From contig JBCBNX010000002.1 of assembly GCA_039821555.1 (NCBI GenBank), forward strand, positions 1-33,346: a stretch of 33,346 nt of DNA. The letters run 5' to 3'. Both the position numbers and the translations under genes were made by a program. The stretch's first letter is position 1, and every line of letters begins with the position of its first letter. Shown one piece after another: positions 1 to 10,621 of this stretch. This DNA comes from Bacteroidota bacterium. GTDB taxonomy: Bacteria; Bacteroidota; Rhodothermia; Rhodothermales; Rubricoccaceae. Below the pieces are notes generated by a model that did no database searches, was not told the DNA's origin, and saw only the letters and a list, made by a program, of their open reading frames with translations.

Positions 1-2285
<2,285 letters not shown>

Positions 2286-2410
2286 CACATAACGAGCTTG
2301 CGCATACCATTGGAGTATATCCAGGTCGCTCAGTGTTGTTTGCTCGTGGGTTGACCCTTGCTCCTCTCGGAGACATAGGATCTTCCCAATGTGATTCTAC
2401 TACGGCTACA

Positions 2411-2425
2411 ATATGTCAAAGTACA
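2411..2425 (-). promoter_or_regulatory. boxA-like antitermination motif before 23S
   Basis: On the minus strand the tRNA-Ala/23S spacer contains TGTACTTTGACATAT, close to the TGTTCTTTGACATAT sequence typical of Bacteroidota rRNA leaders and spacers. Its place between the last tRNA and 23S is where NusB/S10-dependent boxA elements normally sit. The assignment rests on motif similarity and position only. Confidence 0.55.
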
Positions 2426-2479
2426 GATCTCGCGCCTGGAAGATTCGAGACGGCCAGCGAACTGGCAAAGAGATCAGAG

Positions 2480-2552
2480 TGGAGCCAGAGGGATTCGAAC
2501 CCCCGACATCCTGCTTGCAAAGCAGGCGCTCTACCAACTGAGCTATGGCCCC
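2480..2552 (-). tRNA. tRNA-Ala (anticodon TGC)
   Basis: This is a 73-nt cloverleaf on the minus strand. The acceptor stem is GGGGCCA/TGGCTCC with discriminator A, and it contains the G3:U70 wobble pair that identifies alanine tRNAs. The anticodon arm is CCTGC-TTTGCAA-GCAGG, giving anticodon TGC, and the T-arm reads GGGGGTTCGAATCCC. No CCA is encoded. It lies in the 16S-23S spacer after tRNA-Ile, the usual order. Confidence 0.98.
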
Positions 2553-2599
2553 CCGAAGCTGTTCGGCTCTACTGCTTGCAACAGTAGCTGCCTGAGAGG

Positions 2600-2673
<74 letters not shown>

Positions 2674-2749
2674 GCATCGCGACGTGAGTCGCACGCTCGG
2701 CAGACCGAGCTGGGTCCTGAGGCCGAGCAGCAAGCTTCGGGCGTCATTA

Positions 2750-2763
2750 TCTAAAGAACGACA
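2750..2763 (-). promoter_or_regulatory. boxA-like motif between 16S and tRNA-Ile
   Basis: The minus strand reads TGTCGTTCTTTAGA about 100 nt downstream of the 16S 3' end. It contains GTTCTTTA, a good match to bacterial boxA (TGCTCTTTAACA). A second boxA in the spacer would keep the antitermination complex on polymerase through the tRNAs and 23S. This is inferred from the motif and its position. Confidence 0.45.
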
Positions 2764-2860
2764 GCGCGTAGCGCTGTTCGTTGAAGAGAGAGAAGCATAG
2801 CGAGCCCCCGATCGGGCTGGACCGGCGAGCCGGCCTAGCAAAGAGCAAGGTAACATTGCT

Positions 2861-4391
<1,531 letters not shown>

Positions 4392-4602
4392 GAGAGTATT
4401 GCCTGTTCCCTCTCGGGATCAGAACAATGGGCTGAATGCTATCCCCTTTGCGGGTGGGTACCCACAGAGCGGACTGCTCTACAAATTGCTTCGCAGAACC
4501 AGCATTCAAGTTTTGTTTTTTGCTGTTGACTTTGCTCTCGGTCTAACTCACAAACACCGAAGTGATGTGAGCCGACGAGGGCTCGCTATGCTTCCAATCT
4601 CT

Positions 4603-4612
4603 TCAAAGAACA
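4603..4612 (-). promoter_or_regulatory. boxA in 16S leader
   Basis: The minus strand reads TGTTCTTTGA, identical to the core of the Bacteroidota leader boxA. It lies about 210 nt upstream of the 16S 5' end and about 55 nt downstream of the nearest promoter, the expected place for rRNA antitermination. A second copy of TGTTCTTTG lies at 4896-4904, between the outer promoters. Confidence 0.6.
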
Positions 4613-4665
4613 GGGCCGAAGCGCCAGTGCATCTTTCAGCACCTTTGTTTCGAGCGCGTCCTGCC

Positions 4666-4695
4666 AACATACGAACTTTGGCAGTGCCGCGTCAA
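4666..4695 (-). promoter_or_regulatory. rrn promoter, 16S-proximal
   Basis: On the minus strand this reads TTGACG, an 18-bp spacer, then TATGTT (followed by GG). TATGTTGG also fits the Bacteroidota -7 consensus TAnnTTTG at seven of eight positions. It lies about 275 bp before 16S and just upstream of boxA. The GTTCGTATGTT sequence around the -10 is shared with the next promoter. Confidence 0.6.
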
Positions 4696-4798
4696 CCCCT
4701 TCACGAACTCTCAAACTTGTGAGTATAGCCGGTGCGGCTATGATCCGGGGCGGACTCCGCATTGGACATTGTGGTATCCATTTTTGCGGAGGACAGTC

Positions 4799-4827
4799 AA
4801 CATACGAACTCTCAGGCAGACGGTCAA
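4799..4827 (-). promoter_or_regulatory. rrn promoter, middle
   Basis: The minus strand reads TTGACC, a 17-bp spacer, then TATGTT (followed by GA). The 11-mer GTTCGTATGTT is identical to that of the 16S-proximal promoter, which argues that both are real tandem promoters of the same operon. Confidence 0.6.
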
Positions 4828-4976
4828 GCTTTTCGGTCGGCTTCTGATTTGCTTCACGAATCGCTTCGAGACACCCGCTGGTCGTTCGCAATCGACAAAG
4901 AACAGGCCTCCAAGCTTTAGCCTCGCTGCTGCGAGTGTGGCGCGCAAGCCGCGCCGCCGTTTTTCGGAGGGCAGAC

Positions 4977-5006
4977 ATGATACAGACCCTCCGACCGCGG
5001 GTTCAA
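4977..5006 (-). promoter_or_regulatory. rrn promoter, distal candidate
   Basis: The minus strand reads TTGAAC, an 18-bp spacer, then TATCAT. The sequence after the -10 (TGTCTGCCCTCCGAAAAA) resembles that after the middle promoter (TGACTGTCCTCCGCAAAAA), suggesting a duplicated promoter module. It is weaker than the other two because the hexamers are less conserved. Confidence 0.45.
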
Positions 5007-5220
5007 GCGTTTTTGCGGCTTCAACTACGCTTGATCGAACCGTCTCCGTTCGTTGACAATCGCAATCGTCCCATCCGACATGATTCCAGCGGTATGCCGC
5101 CCACCGCCCCTTTTGATGGAGGTTGTATGCAGCCCCGGATTCCCCCAGGAACCCCTCCGGTGATCTGCATTCAGCTCACAGAGCGCACGTAGTTTTCCGG
5201 CTCCACCAACCTGCTCTTCC

Positions 5221-6003
5221 ATGCGTGACCTCCTTGCTTCGCTCCGCAGACGCCTCGCTGATGGATGGCGCTGGGTGCGTCCCGTCCTCACCCAGCGACG
5301 CTTCTGGCGGACCACGTTGCTCTTCATCGGAGGCCTTTCGGTGTTCGGGCTGCTCGTCAACTTCGTCGTGATGCCCTTTTACACGCGGCAGGGCGTGCAG
5401 GTCGAAGTGCCCGACGTGCGGACGATGGGCCTTGCAGACGCCGAGGCCGTGCTTCGAGGCCGCGACCTCGAGCCGGCGATGCGCGCGCAGCCCTTCAACC
5501 CGAATCTGGACCCGGACGAGGTCGTCGACCAAGACCCGAAGGGCGGGCGCGTGGTGAAGCCAGGACGTACCGTCTACGTCTACGTGAACCTCACTCCCTC
5601 GGAGCGTGTCCGCGTGCCCGATGTCTTGACGCTGTCAGAGGGACGCGCCCGCGTGGCCATCCGCGCGGCAGGTCTGCAAATCGAAGCCGTCCGGGAAGAC
5701 GACACGCCTGCTCCCTACGAAGGCACGATCGTACGACAACAGCCAGTACCAGGAGCGGAAGTACTCATAGGGACAGGCGTGACGCTCTACACCAGCCCTG
5801 GTCCTGGCAACCGCACGGTGGTGGTGCCCGATGTCGTTGGTCTACAGCCCGACGAAGCGCGACGCTTTCTCAAGGACGCGGGATTGTTCGTGGACCCGAA
5901 CCGCTCCGTGGCAGGCACCATTACATCACAGCGCCCAGCAGCGGGCGAGGCGGTCGCAGAGGGCACCGAGGTCCGGCTCTCCGCTACGGACGATGACAGC
6001 TAA
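5221..6003 (+). CDS. PASTA-domain membrane protein
   Basis: A 260-aa protein with a basic cytoplasmic N-terminus, one membrane segment (about residues 31-52) and then three PASTA repeats outside the membrane (about 61-125, 130-193, 200-256). Each repeat starts with the VPDV signature and ends with a V.LY.S-like strand. PASTA domains bind muropeptides or other cell-wall ligands and are best known from PknB/Stk1 kinases and PBP2x. Here there is no kinase or transpeptidase domain, so this resembles the stand-alone PASTA proteins common in Bacteroidota; a role in envelope sensing or scaffolding is inference. The ATG at 5221 gives a normal cytoplasmic tail; there is no SD before it. The gene is divergent from the rrn operon and ends 21 bp from the convergent VWA gene. 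Confidence 0.9.
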   Translation: MRDLLASLRRRLADGWRWVRPVLTQRRFWRTTLLFIGGLSVFGLLVNFVVMPFYTRQGVQVEVPDVRTMGLADAEAVLRGRDLEPAMRAQPFNPNLDPDEVVDQDPKGGRVVKPGRTVYVYVNLTPSERVRVPDVLTLSEGRARVAIRAAGLQIEAVREDDTPAPYEGTIVRQQPVPGAEVLIGTGVTLYTSPGPGNRTVVVPDVVGLQPDEARRFLKDAGLFVDPNRSVAGTITSQRPAAGEAVAEGTEVRLSATDDDS

Positions 6004-6024
6004 GGCGCTACACGTGAAGCATGC

Positions 6025-7101
6025 TCAGACGGCTTCGCGCTCATGGGTGTGAATCCCGGGCGCAGATGATCTAAAAGCCATGCCTTGCTCGCCGATCAGG
6101 AGCAGTAGGGCGAGCGCGAGCGGAATCTGGAAGCGCTCAGCGTAGGTTTCAAACCGCTCGTCGGCGGCAACAGCCACCGCAGCGCGCTCCAACCGATCCG
6201 CTACCTGCGGTAGCTCGCTCGACGCACGCGCGATCCGGAAGTAGTCGCCACTCCCTGCGAGGTCGCGCAGCACAGCCTCTTCAAGCTGCGTCTGAACGGT
6301 ATTGCCATCGCGATCCGTCTTGTAGCCCACGAGCCGCCCGCGGCGATAGAGCGGAATCGGCGCGCCGTCGGTCTCCCCAATGCCTGCTGCGTAGACCTCG
6401 ACGCCCGCCGCGTCCATCTGCGCCAAGCCATCGGCGAGGCCGCCCTCGTGCTGCTCGCCGTCGGACACCACGAGCAGCGCACGTGGGCGCGGTGTGCCCG
6501 AGCCGTCTTCACTCGTCACGTCGAAAGCACGACGGGCCAGTCGAAGCATCCGCCCATAATCCGTACCAGGCGTGGGGACGAGATCCGGGTTCGCCGCGTC
6601 AAGGAAGAGGCGAATTGCGCCGAAGTCGGAGGTCAGCGGGGCCTGTATAAAGGCATCGCCCGCGAAGACGATCAATCCCACGCGGGCCCCTTGCACCTCG
6701 TCGAGCAACGCGCGCAGTTCATACTTCGCCCGCTCCAACCGACTCGGGGCCACGTCCTCGGCCAGCATCGACGCCGAGACATCGAGCGCTACGACTAGGT
6801 CAAGCGACTCCTCCTGCACCTCGCGGAGTTGGGTCCCATAGCGTGGCCCTGCCAACGCGACGATCAACAGAGCAAGCGCTCCGACGAGCAGCGCGGCTCT
6901 CCAACGCTGCCGCCGTGCTCGCTGCGCTGCCGTTGCTTCGGGGGTAGGCAGCCCAGGCATGACGAGGTCCGCCCCGTCCGGCTTGACGCCGAAGAGCGCC
7001 CGCAGCGCCGACGCCCTCGTTCGCGCAGCCCGCCAGAACAGGCCAACAGCCACCGGCACGGCGAGGAGCCACCAGAGCGCGTCAGGGTTGAGAAAGTCCA
7101 T
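6025..7101 (-). CDS. BatA/BatB-like von Willebrand A membrane protein
   Basis: A 358-aa protein. An N-terminal membrane segment (residues 10-24) is followed by a second (about 68-85), then a VWA domain (about 100-300) with a complete MIDAS metal site: DVSAS at 107-111, Thr157 in APLTSD, and Asp214 in VVSDGE. A C-terminal membrane segment lies at about 325-340. This architecture matches the Bacteroides aerotolerance BatA/BatB family (CoxE/YehP-like VWA proteins), normally encoded with a MoxR ATPase and DUF58 protein. Neither partner is adjacent here. The only possible start is the ATG at 7101, because the frame upstream holds no start before a stop at 7195-7197. An 8-bp tandem repeat ends one base before that ATG. 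The exact function is unknown; an envelope-stress role is inferred from the family. Confidence 0.88.
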   Translation of the reverse strand: MDFLNPDALWWLLAVPVAVGLFWRAARTRASALRALFGVKPDGADLVMPGLPTPEATAAQRARRQRWRAALLVGALALLIVALAGPRYGTQLREVQEESLDLVVALDVSASMLAEDVAPSRLERAKYELRALLDEVQGARVGLIVFAGDAFIQAPLTSDFGAIRLFLDAANPDLVPTPGTDYGRMLRLARRAFDVTSEDGSGTPRPRALLVVSDGEQHEGGLADGLAQMDAAGVEVYAAGIGETDGAPIPLYRRGRLVGYKTDRDGNTVQTQLEEAVLRDLAGSGDYFRIARASSELPQVADRLERAAVAVAADERFETYAERFQIPLALALLLLIGEQGMAFRSSAPGIHTHEREAV

Positions 7102-7102
7102 C

Positions 7103-7170
7103 GGAAGGCGGGAAGGCGGGAAGGCGGGAAGGCGGGAAGGCGGGAAGGCGGGAAGGCGGGAAGGCGGGAA
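7103..7170. repeat. 8-bp tandem repeat (GGAAGGCG)8.5
   Basis: Eight and a half perfect copies of GGAAGGCG run without interruption up to the base next to the VWA start codon. On the transcribed strand the leader is a (TTCCCGCC)n pyrimidine tract. It is outside the coding frame, so copy-number change would alter leader length and not the protein. Perfect short tandem repeats of this kind are prone to slipped-strand mispairing. On the plus strand it is G-rich enough to consider G-quadruplex formation. Confidence 0.97.
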
Positions 7171-7241
7171 AACTGCCCCTGATCGTCGTCTACGTCAAGC
7201 CCGCGCCGACACGTTCCACCACCGTGCGTCCGCCGCTTTGC

Positions 7242-8144
7242 CTACGCCGCCAGGCGCGAGGGCGCGACGCCGTGGTGTTTCTTGAACGCCTTGCTGAACG
7301 CGGCGAGGTCGCTGAAGCCGACTTCATAGGCCACCTCCGTCACCGAGCGCTCCGACGTGCGCAGCAGCAACGCCGCTGCTTCGAGCCGCCGGTCGAGGAG
7401 GTAGCGGTACGGCGTCGTCCCGAAGACGCGCTTGAACGAGCGAATGAGGTGGTACTCCGAGAGCGCTGCCTCCCGCGCGATGTCGGCCACGGCAAGCGGC
7501 TCGGCGAAGCGAGCCTCGATCACGTCGCGAGCGAGGCGGACCCGGCGGTAGAGTTCAGCGCGGGTGCTTGCCCGGGCCGCTGGGAGCCGGTCCATAGCGC
7601 GGCGCACCTGGCCCTGCGTCCGGAGCAACGCCGCGAGCAGCCCTGCGTGCACCTCGTCGAAGTCGATGGGGAGCGCGTCTTCGTGATAGAGCTGCGCTGC
7701 GAGCCGACGGATACGGCGCCCGAGCGGCGTCTCGTGGTCAGCAAGCAGGTGCTCGTAGAACGCCGGCCCGGCCGTGTCGTCGCTAGGGAGGTCGAGTAGG
7801 CTGGCCTCGTCTTGGGAGAGCGCGCGGTAGACATCGCCGAGCCGCGTGCGGCTGAAGTAGAGGCACAGCCCTACGGCCGGGCTCCCCTTCGGGATTTCGA
7901 CCTCGTAGCTACGCCCCTCGTTGACGATGAGGAAGTGCCCCGCCGTCACGTCATGCGGGACACCACCGAAACGGTAGCGCTCGATACCCTGGTAGACGTA
8001 CTTAACCGATAGCCCTGAGTGGTCCACCGCGTGGTTGAACCCGGAAAGCGAGGAAAACACGATGCGGTCGGGGGCATCGGGCAGGGCCGACGGGTCGAGG
8101 CGGTTATCGAGGCGGGCTACAGGAACGGCAAACGCGCGATTCAT
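7242..8144 (-). CDS. AraC-family transcriptional regulator
   Basis: A 300-aa protein with a cupin-like N-terminal sensing region (about 1-190) and a C-terminal double helix-turn-helix (about 200-300). The HTH part shows the usual AraC features: LAVADIAREAALSEYHLIRSFKRV, then a second helix pair ending EVAYEVGFSDLAAFSKAFKKHHGVAPS. The ligand is not identifiable from sequence. It is divergent from aroQ (244 bp between starts) and lies upstream of the VWA gene on the same strand (140 bp apart), so either could be a target. No SD precedes the ATG; upstream bases are CTCGCCCCCG. A slightly later start cannot be excluded. Confidence 0.9.
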   Translation of the reverse strand: MNRAFAVPVARLDNRLDPSALPDAPDRIVFSSLSGFNHAVDHSGLSVKYVYQGIERYRFGGVPHDVTAGHFLIVNEGRSYEVEIPKGSPAVGLCLYFSRTRLGDVYRALSQDEASLLDLPSDDTAGPAFYEHLLADHETPLGRRIRRLAAQLYHEDALPIDFDEVHAGLLAALLRTQGQVRRAMDRLPAARASTRAELYRRVRLARDVIEARFAEPLAVADIAREAALSEYHLIRSFKRVFGTTPYRYLLDRRLEAAALLLRTSERSVTEVAYEVGFSDLAAFSKAFKKHHGVAPSRLAA

Positions 8145-8388
8145 CGGGGGCGAGCGGGCAGAACGGGACGCAATGACGGGAGGGGGGCTCTTCCGGCATC
8201 TTCCGGTAATGGCTCCGCGAGGAGCGGCAGCGTTGACGAGAGGAGACGGACTAGGGTTACACCTGAGTCAGGGCTTTTCCTCGCACCCTTCACAACCTCC
8301 TGCATGCGAGAGCACGCCTGTTTTTCCGTCGGGAGCGCTCCGACAGGCAGAAGTGCGATCTTCCGACGCACCCACGAAACCCCTGCCG

Positions 8389-8847
8389 ATGGCTGACGCC
8401 CCTGCCTCGATCCTCGTTTTGAACGGGCCGAACCTGAACCGGCTCGGCTCCCGCGAAACCGATATCTACGGCGCGGGCACCCTCGCCGACCTCGAACGGA
8501 ATCTCCGGAGCGACTTCCCGACCGTGGCTTTCGTCTTCGCGCAGAGCAACCACGAGGGCGCGCTGATCGACGCGCTCCACCGGGCAGACGACGAGGGCAC
8601 TACAGGTGTAGTCCTCAACGGCGGCGGCTTCACCCACACATCGGTCGCGCTGCGCGATGCCATCGCAGCCATCGACATACCGGTCGTGGAAGTACACATC
8701 TCGAACATCCATGCGCGCGAGCCCTTCCGGCACGAATCGTTGACGGGCGCGGCGTGTGTGGGCGTGATCACAGGACTCGGGTTTGCAGGCTATCGCCTCG
8801 CCGTGCGGTATCTGCTGGAGTCCCAGGTCGAGGATCGCAGGTCGTAG
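8389..8847 (+). CDS. aroQ: 3-dehydroquinate dehydratase, type II
   Basis: A 152-aa enzyme that dehydrates 3-dehydroquinate to 3-dehydroshikimate in the shikimate pathway (cytoplasm, normally a dodecamer). Family motifs are in order: LNGPNLNRLGSRE (11-23) with catalytic Arg22 and Tyr27 in DIYG, QSNHEG (52-57), the FTHTSVALRDA substrate loop (81-91), and EVHISNIHAREPFRHES with catalytic His103. The Asn77 loop reads NGGG where NPGA/NAGA is more common. The open frame extends upstream to 8035, but that part has no family similarity and the ATG at 8389 gives the usual family length. murJ starts 7 bp after the stop, so the two are probably cotranscribed. Confidence 0.95.
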   Translation: MADAPASILVLNGPNLNRLGSRETDIYGAGTLADLERNLRSDFPTVAFVFAQSNHEGALIDALHRADDEGTTGVVLNGGGFTHTSVALRDAIAAIDIPVVEVHISNIHAREPFRHESLTGAACVGVITGLGFAGYRLAVRYLLESQVEDRRS

Positions 8848-8854
8848 GTCGCGC

Positions 8855-10606
8855 ATGGACGACTCCTCGAAGCTGGATTCATCACCGGAAGCGTCGTCTC
8901 CAGAGAACACAACGCCCAAGGCGTCGACTTCCGAGCCCAAGCGGCGCGGGAGCGCGGCGGCGCTGGTGGCGGCAGGCATCCTGCTCAGCCGCCTTAGCGG
9001 CCTCGTCCGCGAGAAGGCCGTGGCCTACTTCTTCGGCGTCGGCGCGCACCTCGATGTCTATCAGCTCGTGATGCGCGGAGCCAACCTCATCAACAACCTG
9101 CTGGGCGAGGGAACACTCTCGGCGAGCTTCATCCCGATCTACAGCCGGATGCTGGAGGAAGGTCGCGAGCGCGATGCCGGGCGCTTCGCAGGGGCGATCT
9201 TCGGGCTCCTCGTGGCCGTCGCGGCAGGCATTGTGGCGATTGGGCTGCTGGCGGCGCCCGTCGTGGTGGCGGTGCTGGCACCGGGCTTTCTAGGTGATGC
9301 CGCGCTGGTGCAAGCGGGCGAGATGAACGTGGACCGCTATGCCCTCGCCGTCGGCATGTTCAGGATCGCGCTGCCGATGGCGGCGCTGCTGGCGCTCTCG
9401 GCATGGGCGCTCGGCGTGCTCAACAGCCACCGGCGCTTCCTGCTCCCCTACGCCGCGCCGGTGATGATGAACGCGAGCGTGATCGCTGCGCTCAGTTTCA
9501 TGGCGAGTCGCCAGTTCGAGGCGCCGTTCGCCCTCGGCGCGCTGGACGTGATCCCGGTCGACGCGCTCAATGCGCTGCTGTGGGCGGCCGTCGTAGGCGC
9601 GCTCGCGGGCGGGGCGCTGCAGTTCCTCATCCAGCTGCCGCTCGTCTTTCGGCTGCTTCGGGGCTTTCGGTTCTCGCTCTCGCGCAAGGTCGAGGGCGTG
9701 CGCGAGGCGCTCCGGGCCTTCGGCCCTGTGCTGGCGGGCCGCGGCGTCTACCAGTTTTCGAGCTACCTCGACACCATTCTCGCAGGCCTCGCGACTGCCG
9801 GGACCCTCGGCGCGCTACGACCCGCGCTCGTGCTCTATCTCCTACCGGTGTCGCTCTTCGGAATGAGCGTCGCGGCGAGCGAGTTGCCTGAGCTGTCTCG
9901 CATCTCGCAGGCACGGCTGAGCGAGTTCCTCGGGCGCGTCAACCGCTCCGTGCGGCAGATGCTCTTTTTGCTGATCCCGACGGTCGTGGTCTATGTCGGA
10001 TTTGGCCTGCTCGTAGTCGGGTTGCTCTTCGGTGGCGGCGCGTTTGGGTTGGACGACACGTGGCTCGTCTACCTCATCCTCGCGGGCTACAGCCTTGGTC
10101 TCGCCGCGACGGCGGTGTCGAGGCTACTGCAAAACAGCTTCTATGCCCTCAACGACACCAAGACACCGGCGAAGATCGCGGTGGCGCGTGTGGCCGCCTC
10201 GGGCGTGATCGGGGCCGCGCTGATGTTTTGGCTTGACACGGTGACCCTCCCTGAGCTCGGCCTTCCCGCCGAGGGCCACCCGCTCACGCTTGCCGCCGTG
10301 GGCCTCGCGCTCGGCTCGGCGGTCGGGGCGTGGGTGGAGTTGCTCGCGCTGCGCTGGGCGCTCCGGATGCGCCTCGACGGGTTCGACTTGCCGTGGGGCC
10401 GCGCGCTGCAGGTCCTCGGCCTTGCCGGGCTAGCGTCAGCCCCGGCGGCACTCGTACGCTGGGCGCTACCGCCGACGGAGGTGCCGTTCGCCCTCCACGC
10501 ACTCGCGGTGCTGGCGGCGTTCGGCGTAGCCTACCTCGGCCTCGCTGTCGCGCTCAAGTTCGAGGAGAGCGAGGCCTGGCTCGGCCGGTTCCTAAAGCGG
10601 CGATAG
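8855..10606 (+). CDS. murJ: Lipid II flippase MurJ
   Basis: A 583-aa polytopic inner-membrane protein of the MOP/MVF superfamily that moves lipid II across the membrane for peptidoglycan synthesis. After a hydrophilic Ser/Pro-rich tail of about 30 residues comes the diagnostic first segment with SRLSGLVREKAVAYFFG and then GEGTLSASFIPIYSRML. These contain the conserved arginine cluster and the GEGxxSxxFIP motif of MurJ. About 14 hydrophobic segments follow to the C-terminus. The ATG at 8855 was chosen because it directly follows aroQ; the frame also runs upstream inside aroQ, which is not credible. The N-terminal tail is longer than in E. coli MurJ. The gene ends 15 bp from the convergent TPR gene, with no clear terminator between. 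Confidence 0.93.
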   Translation: MDDSSKLDSSPEASSPENTTPKASTSEPKRRGSAAALVAAGILLSRLSGLVREKAVAYFFGVGAHLDVYQLVMRGANLINNLLGEGTLSASFIPIYSRMLEEGRERDAGRFAGAIFGLLVAVAAGIVAIGLLAAPVVVAVLAPGFLGDAALVQAGEMNVDRYALAVGMFRIALPMAALLALSAWALGVLNSHRRFLLPYAAPVMMNASVIAALSFMASRQFEAPFALGALDVIPVDALNALLWAAVVGALAGGALQFLIQLPLVFRLLRGFRFSLSRKVEGVREALRAFGPVLAGRGVYQFSSYLDTILAGLATAGTLGALRPALVLYLLPVSLFGMSVAASELPELSRISQARLSEFLGRVNRSVRQMLFLLIPTVVVYVGFGLLVVGLLFGGGAFGLDDTWLVYLILAGYSLGLAATAVSRLLQNSFYALNDTKTPAKIAVARVAASGVIGAALMFWLDTVTLPELGLPAEGHPLTLAAVGLALGSAVGAWVELLALRWALRMRLDGFDLPWGRALQVLGLAGLASAPAALVRWALPPTEVPFALHALAVLAAFGVAYLGLAVALKFEESEAWLGRFLKRR

Positions 10607-10621
10607 CAGCGCGCGAGAACA

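Larger units (their letters stand above)
4392..5220. other. rrn promoter/leader region, no gene
   Basis: I see no credible protein gene in these roughly 830 bases; the short open frames overlap each other and have no family features. The stretch holds the 16S leader, a boxA and three candidate rrn promoters, all reading leftward. It appears to contain repeated modules. CAAAGAACAGG(G)CC occurs at 4604-4617 and again at 4896-4908. Each of the two outer promoters is followed by a similar start-region sequence, (T)CCTCCG(C)AAAAA on the minus strand, ending at about 4781 and 4957. The rest, 5007-5220, is the upstream region of the divergent PASTA gene and shows no motif I trust. Confidence 0.7.

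Noticed and set aside
5053..5084. TTGACA at 5053 as the -35 of a PASTA-gene promoter
   Set aside because: No acceptable -10 lies at 16-19 bp; CATGAT is 20 bp away and 130 bp from the start codon.
7103..7170. CRISPR-like array
   Set aside because: The unit is 8 bp with no spacers; it is a simple tandem repeat.
8233..8262. TTGACG, 18 bp, TTACAC as an aroQ promoter
   Set aside because: The -10 is poor and there is no TAnnTTTG box, so chance is as likely; no firm aroQ promoter found.
8317..8347. Imperfect palindrome GTCGGGAGCGCTCCGAC as an AraC operator
   Set aside because: AraC-family sites are usually direct repeats, and one imperfect GC-rich palindrome is weak evidence.
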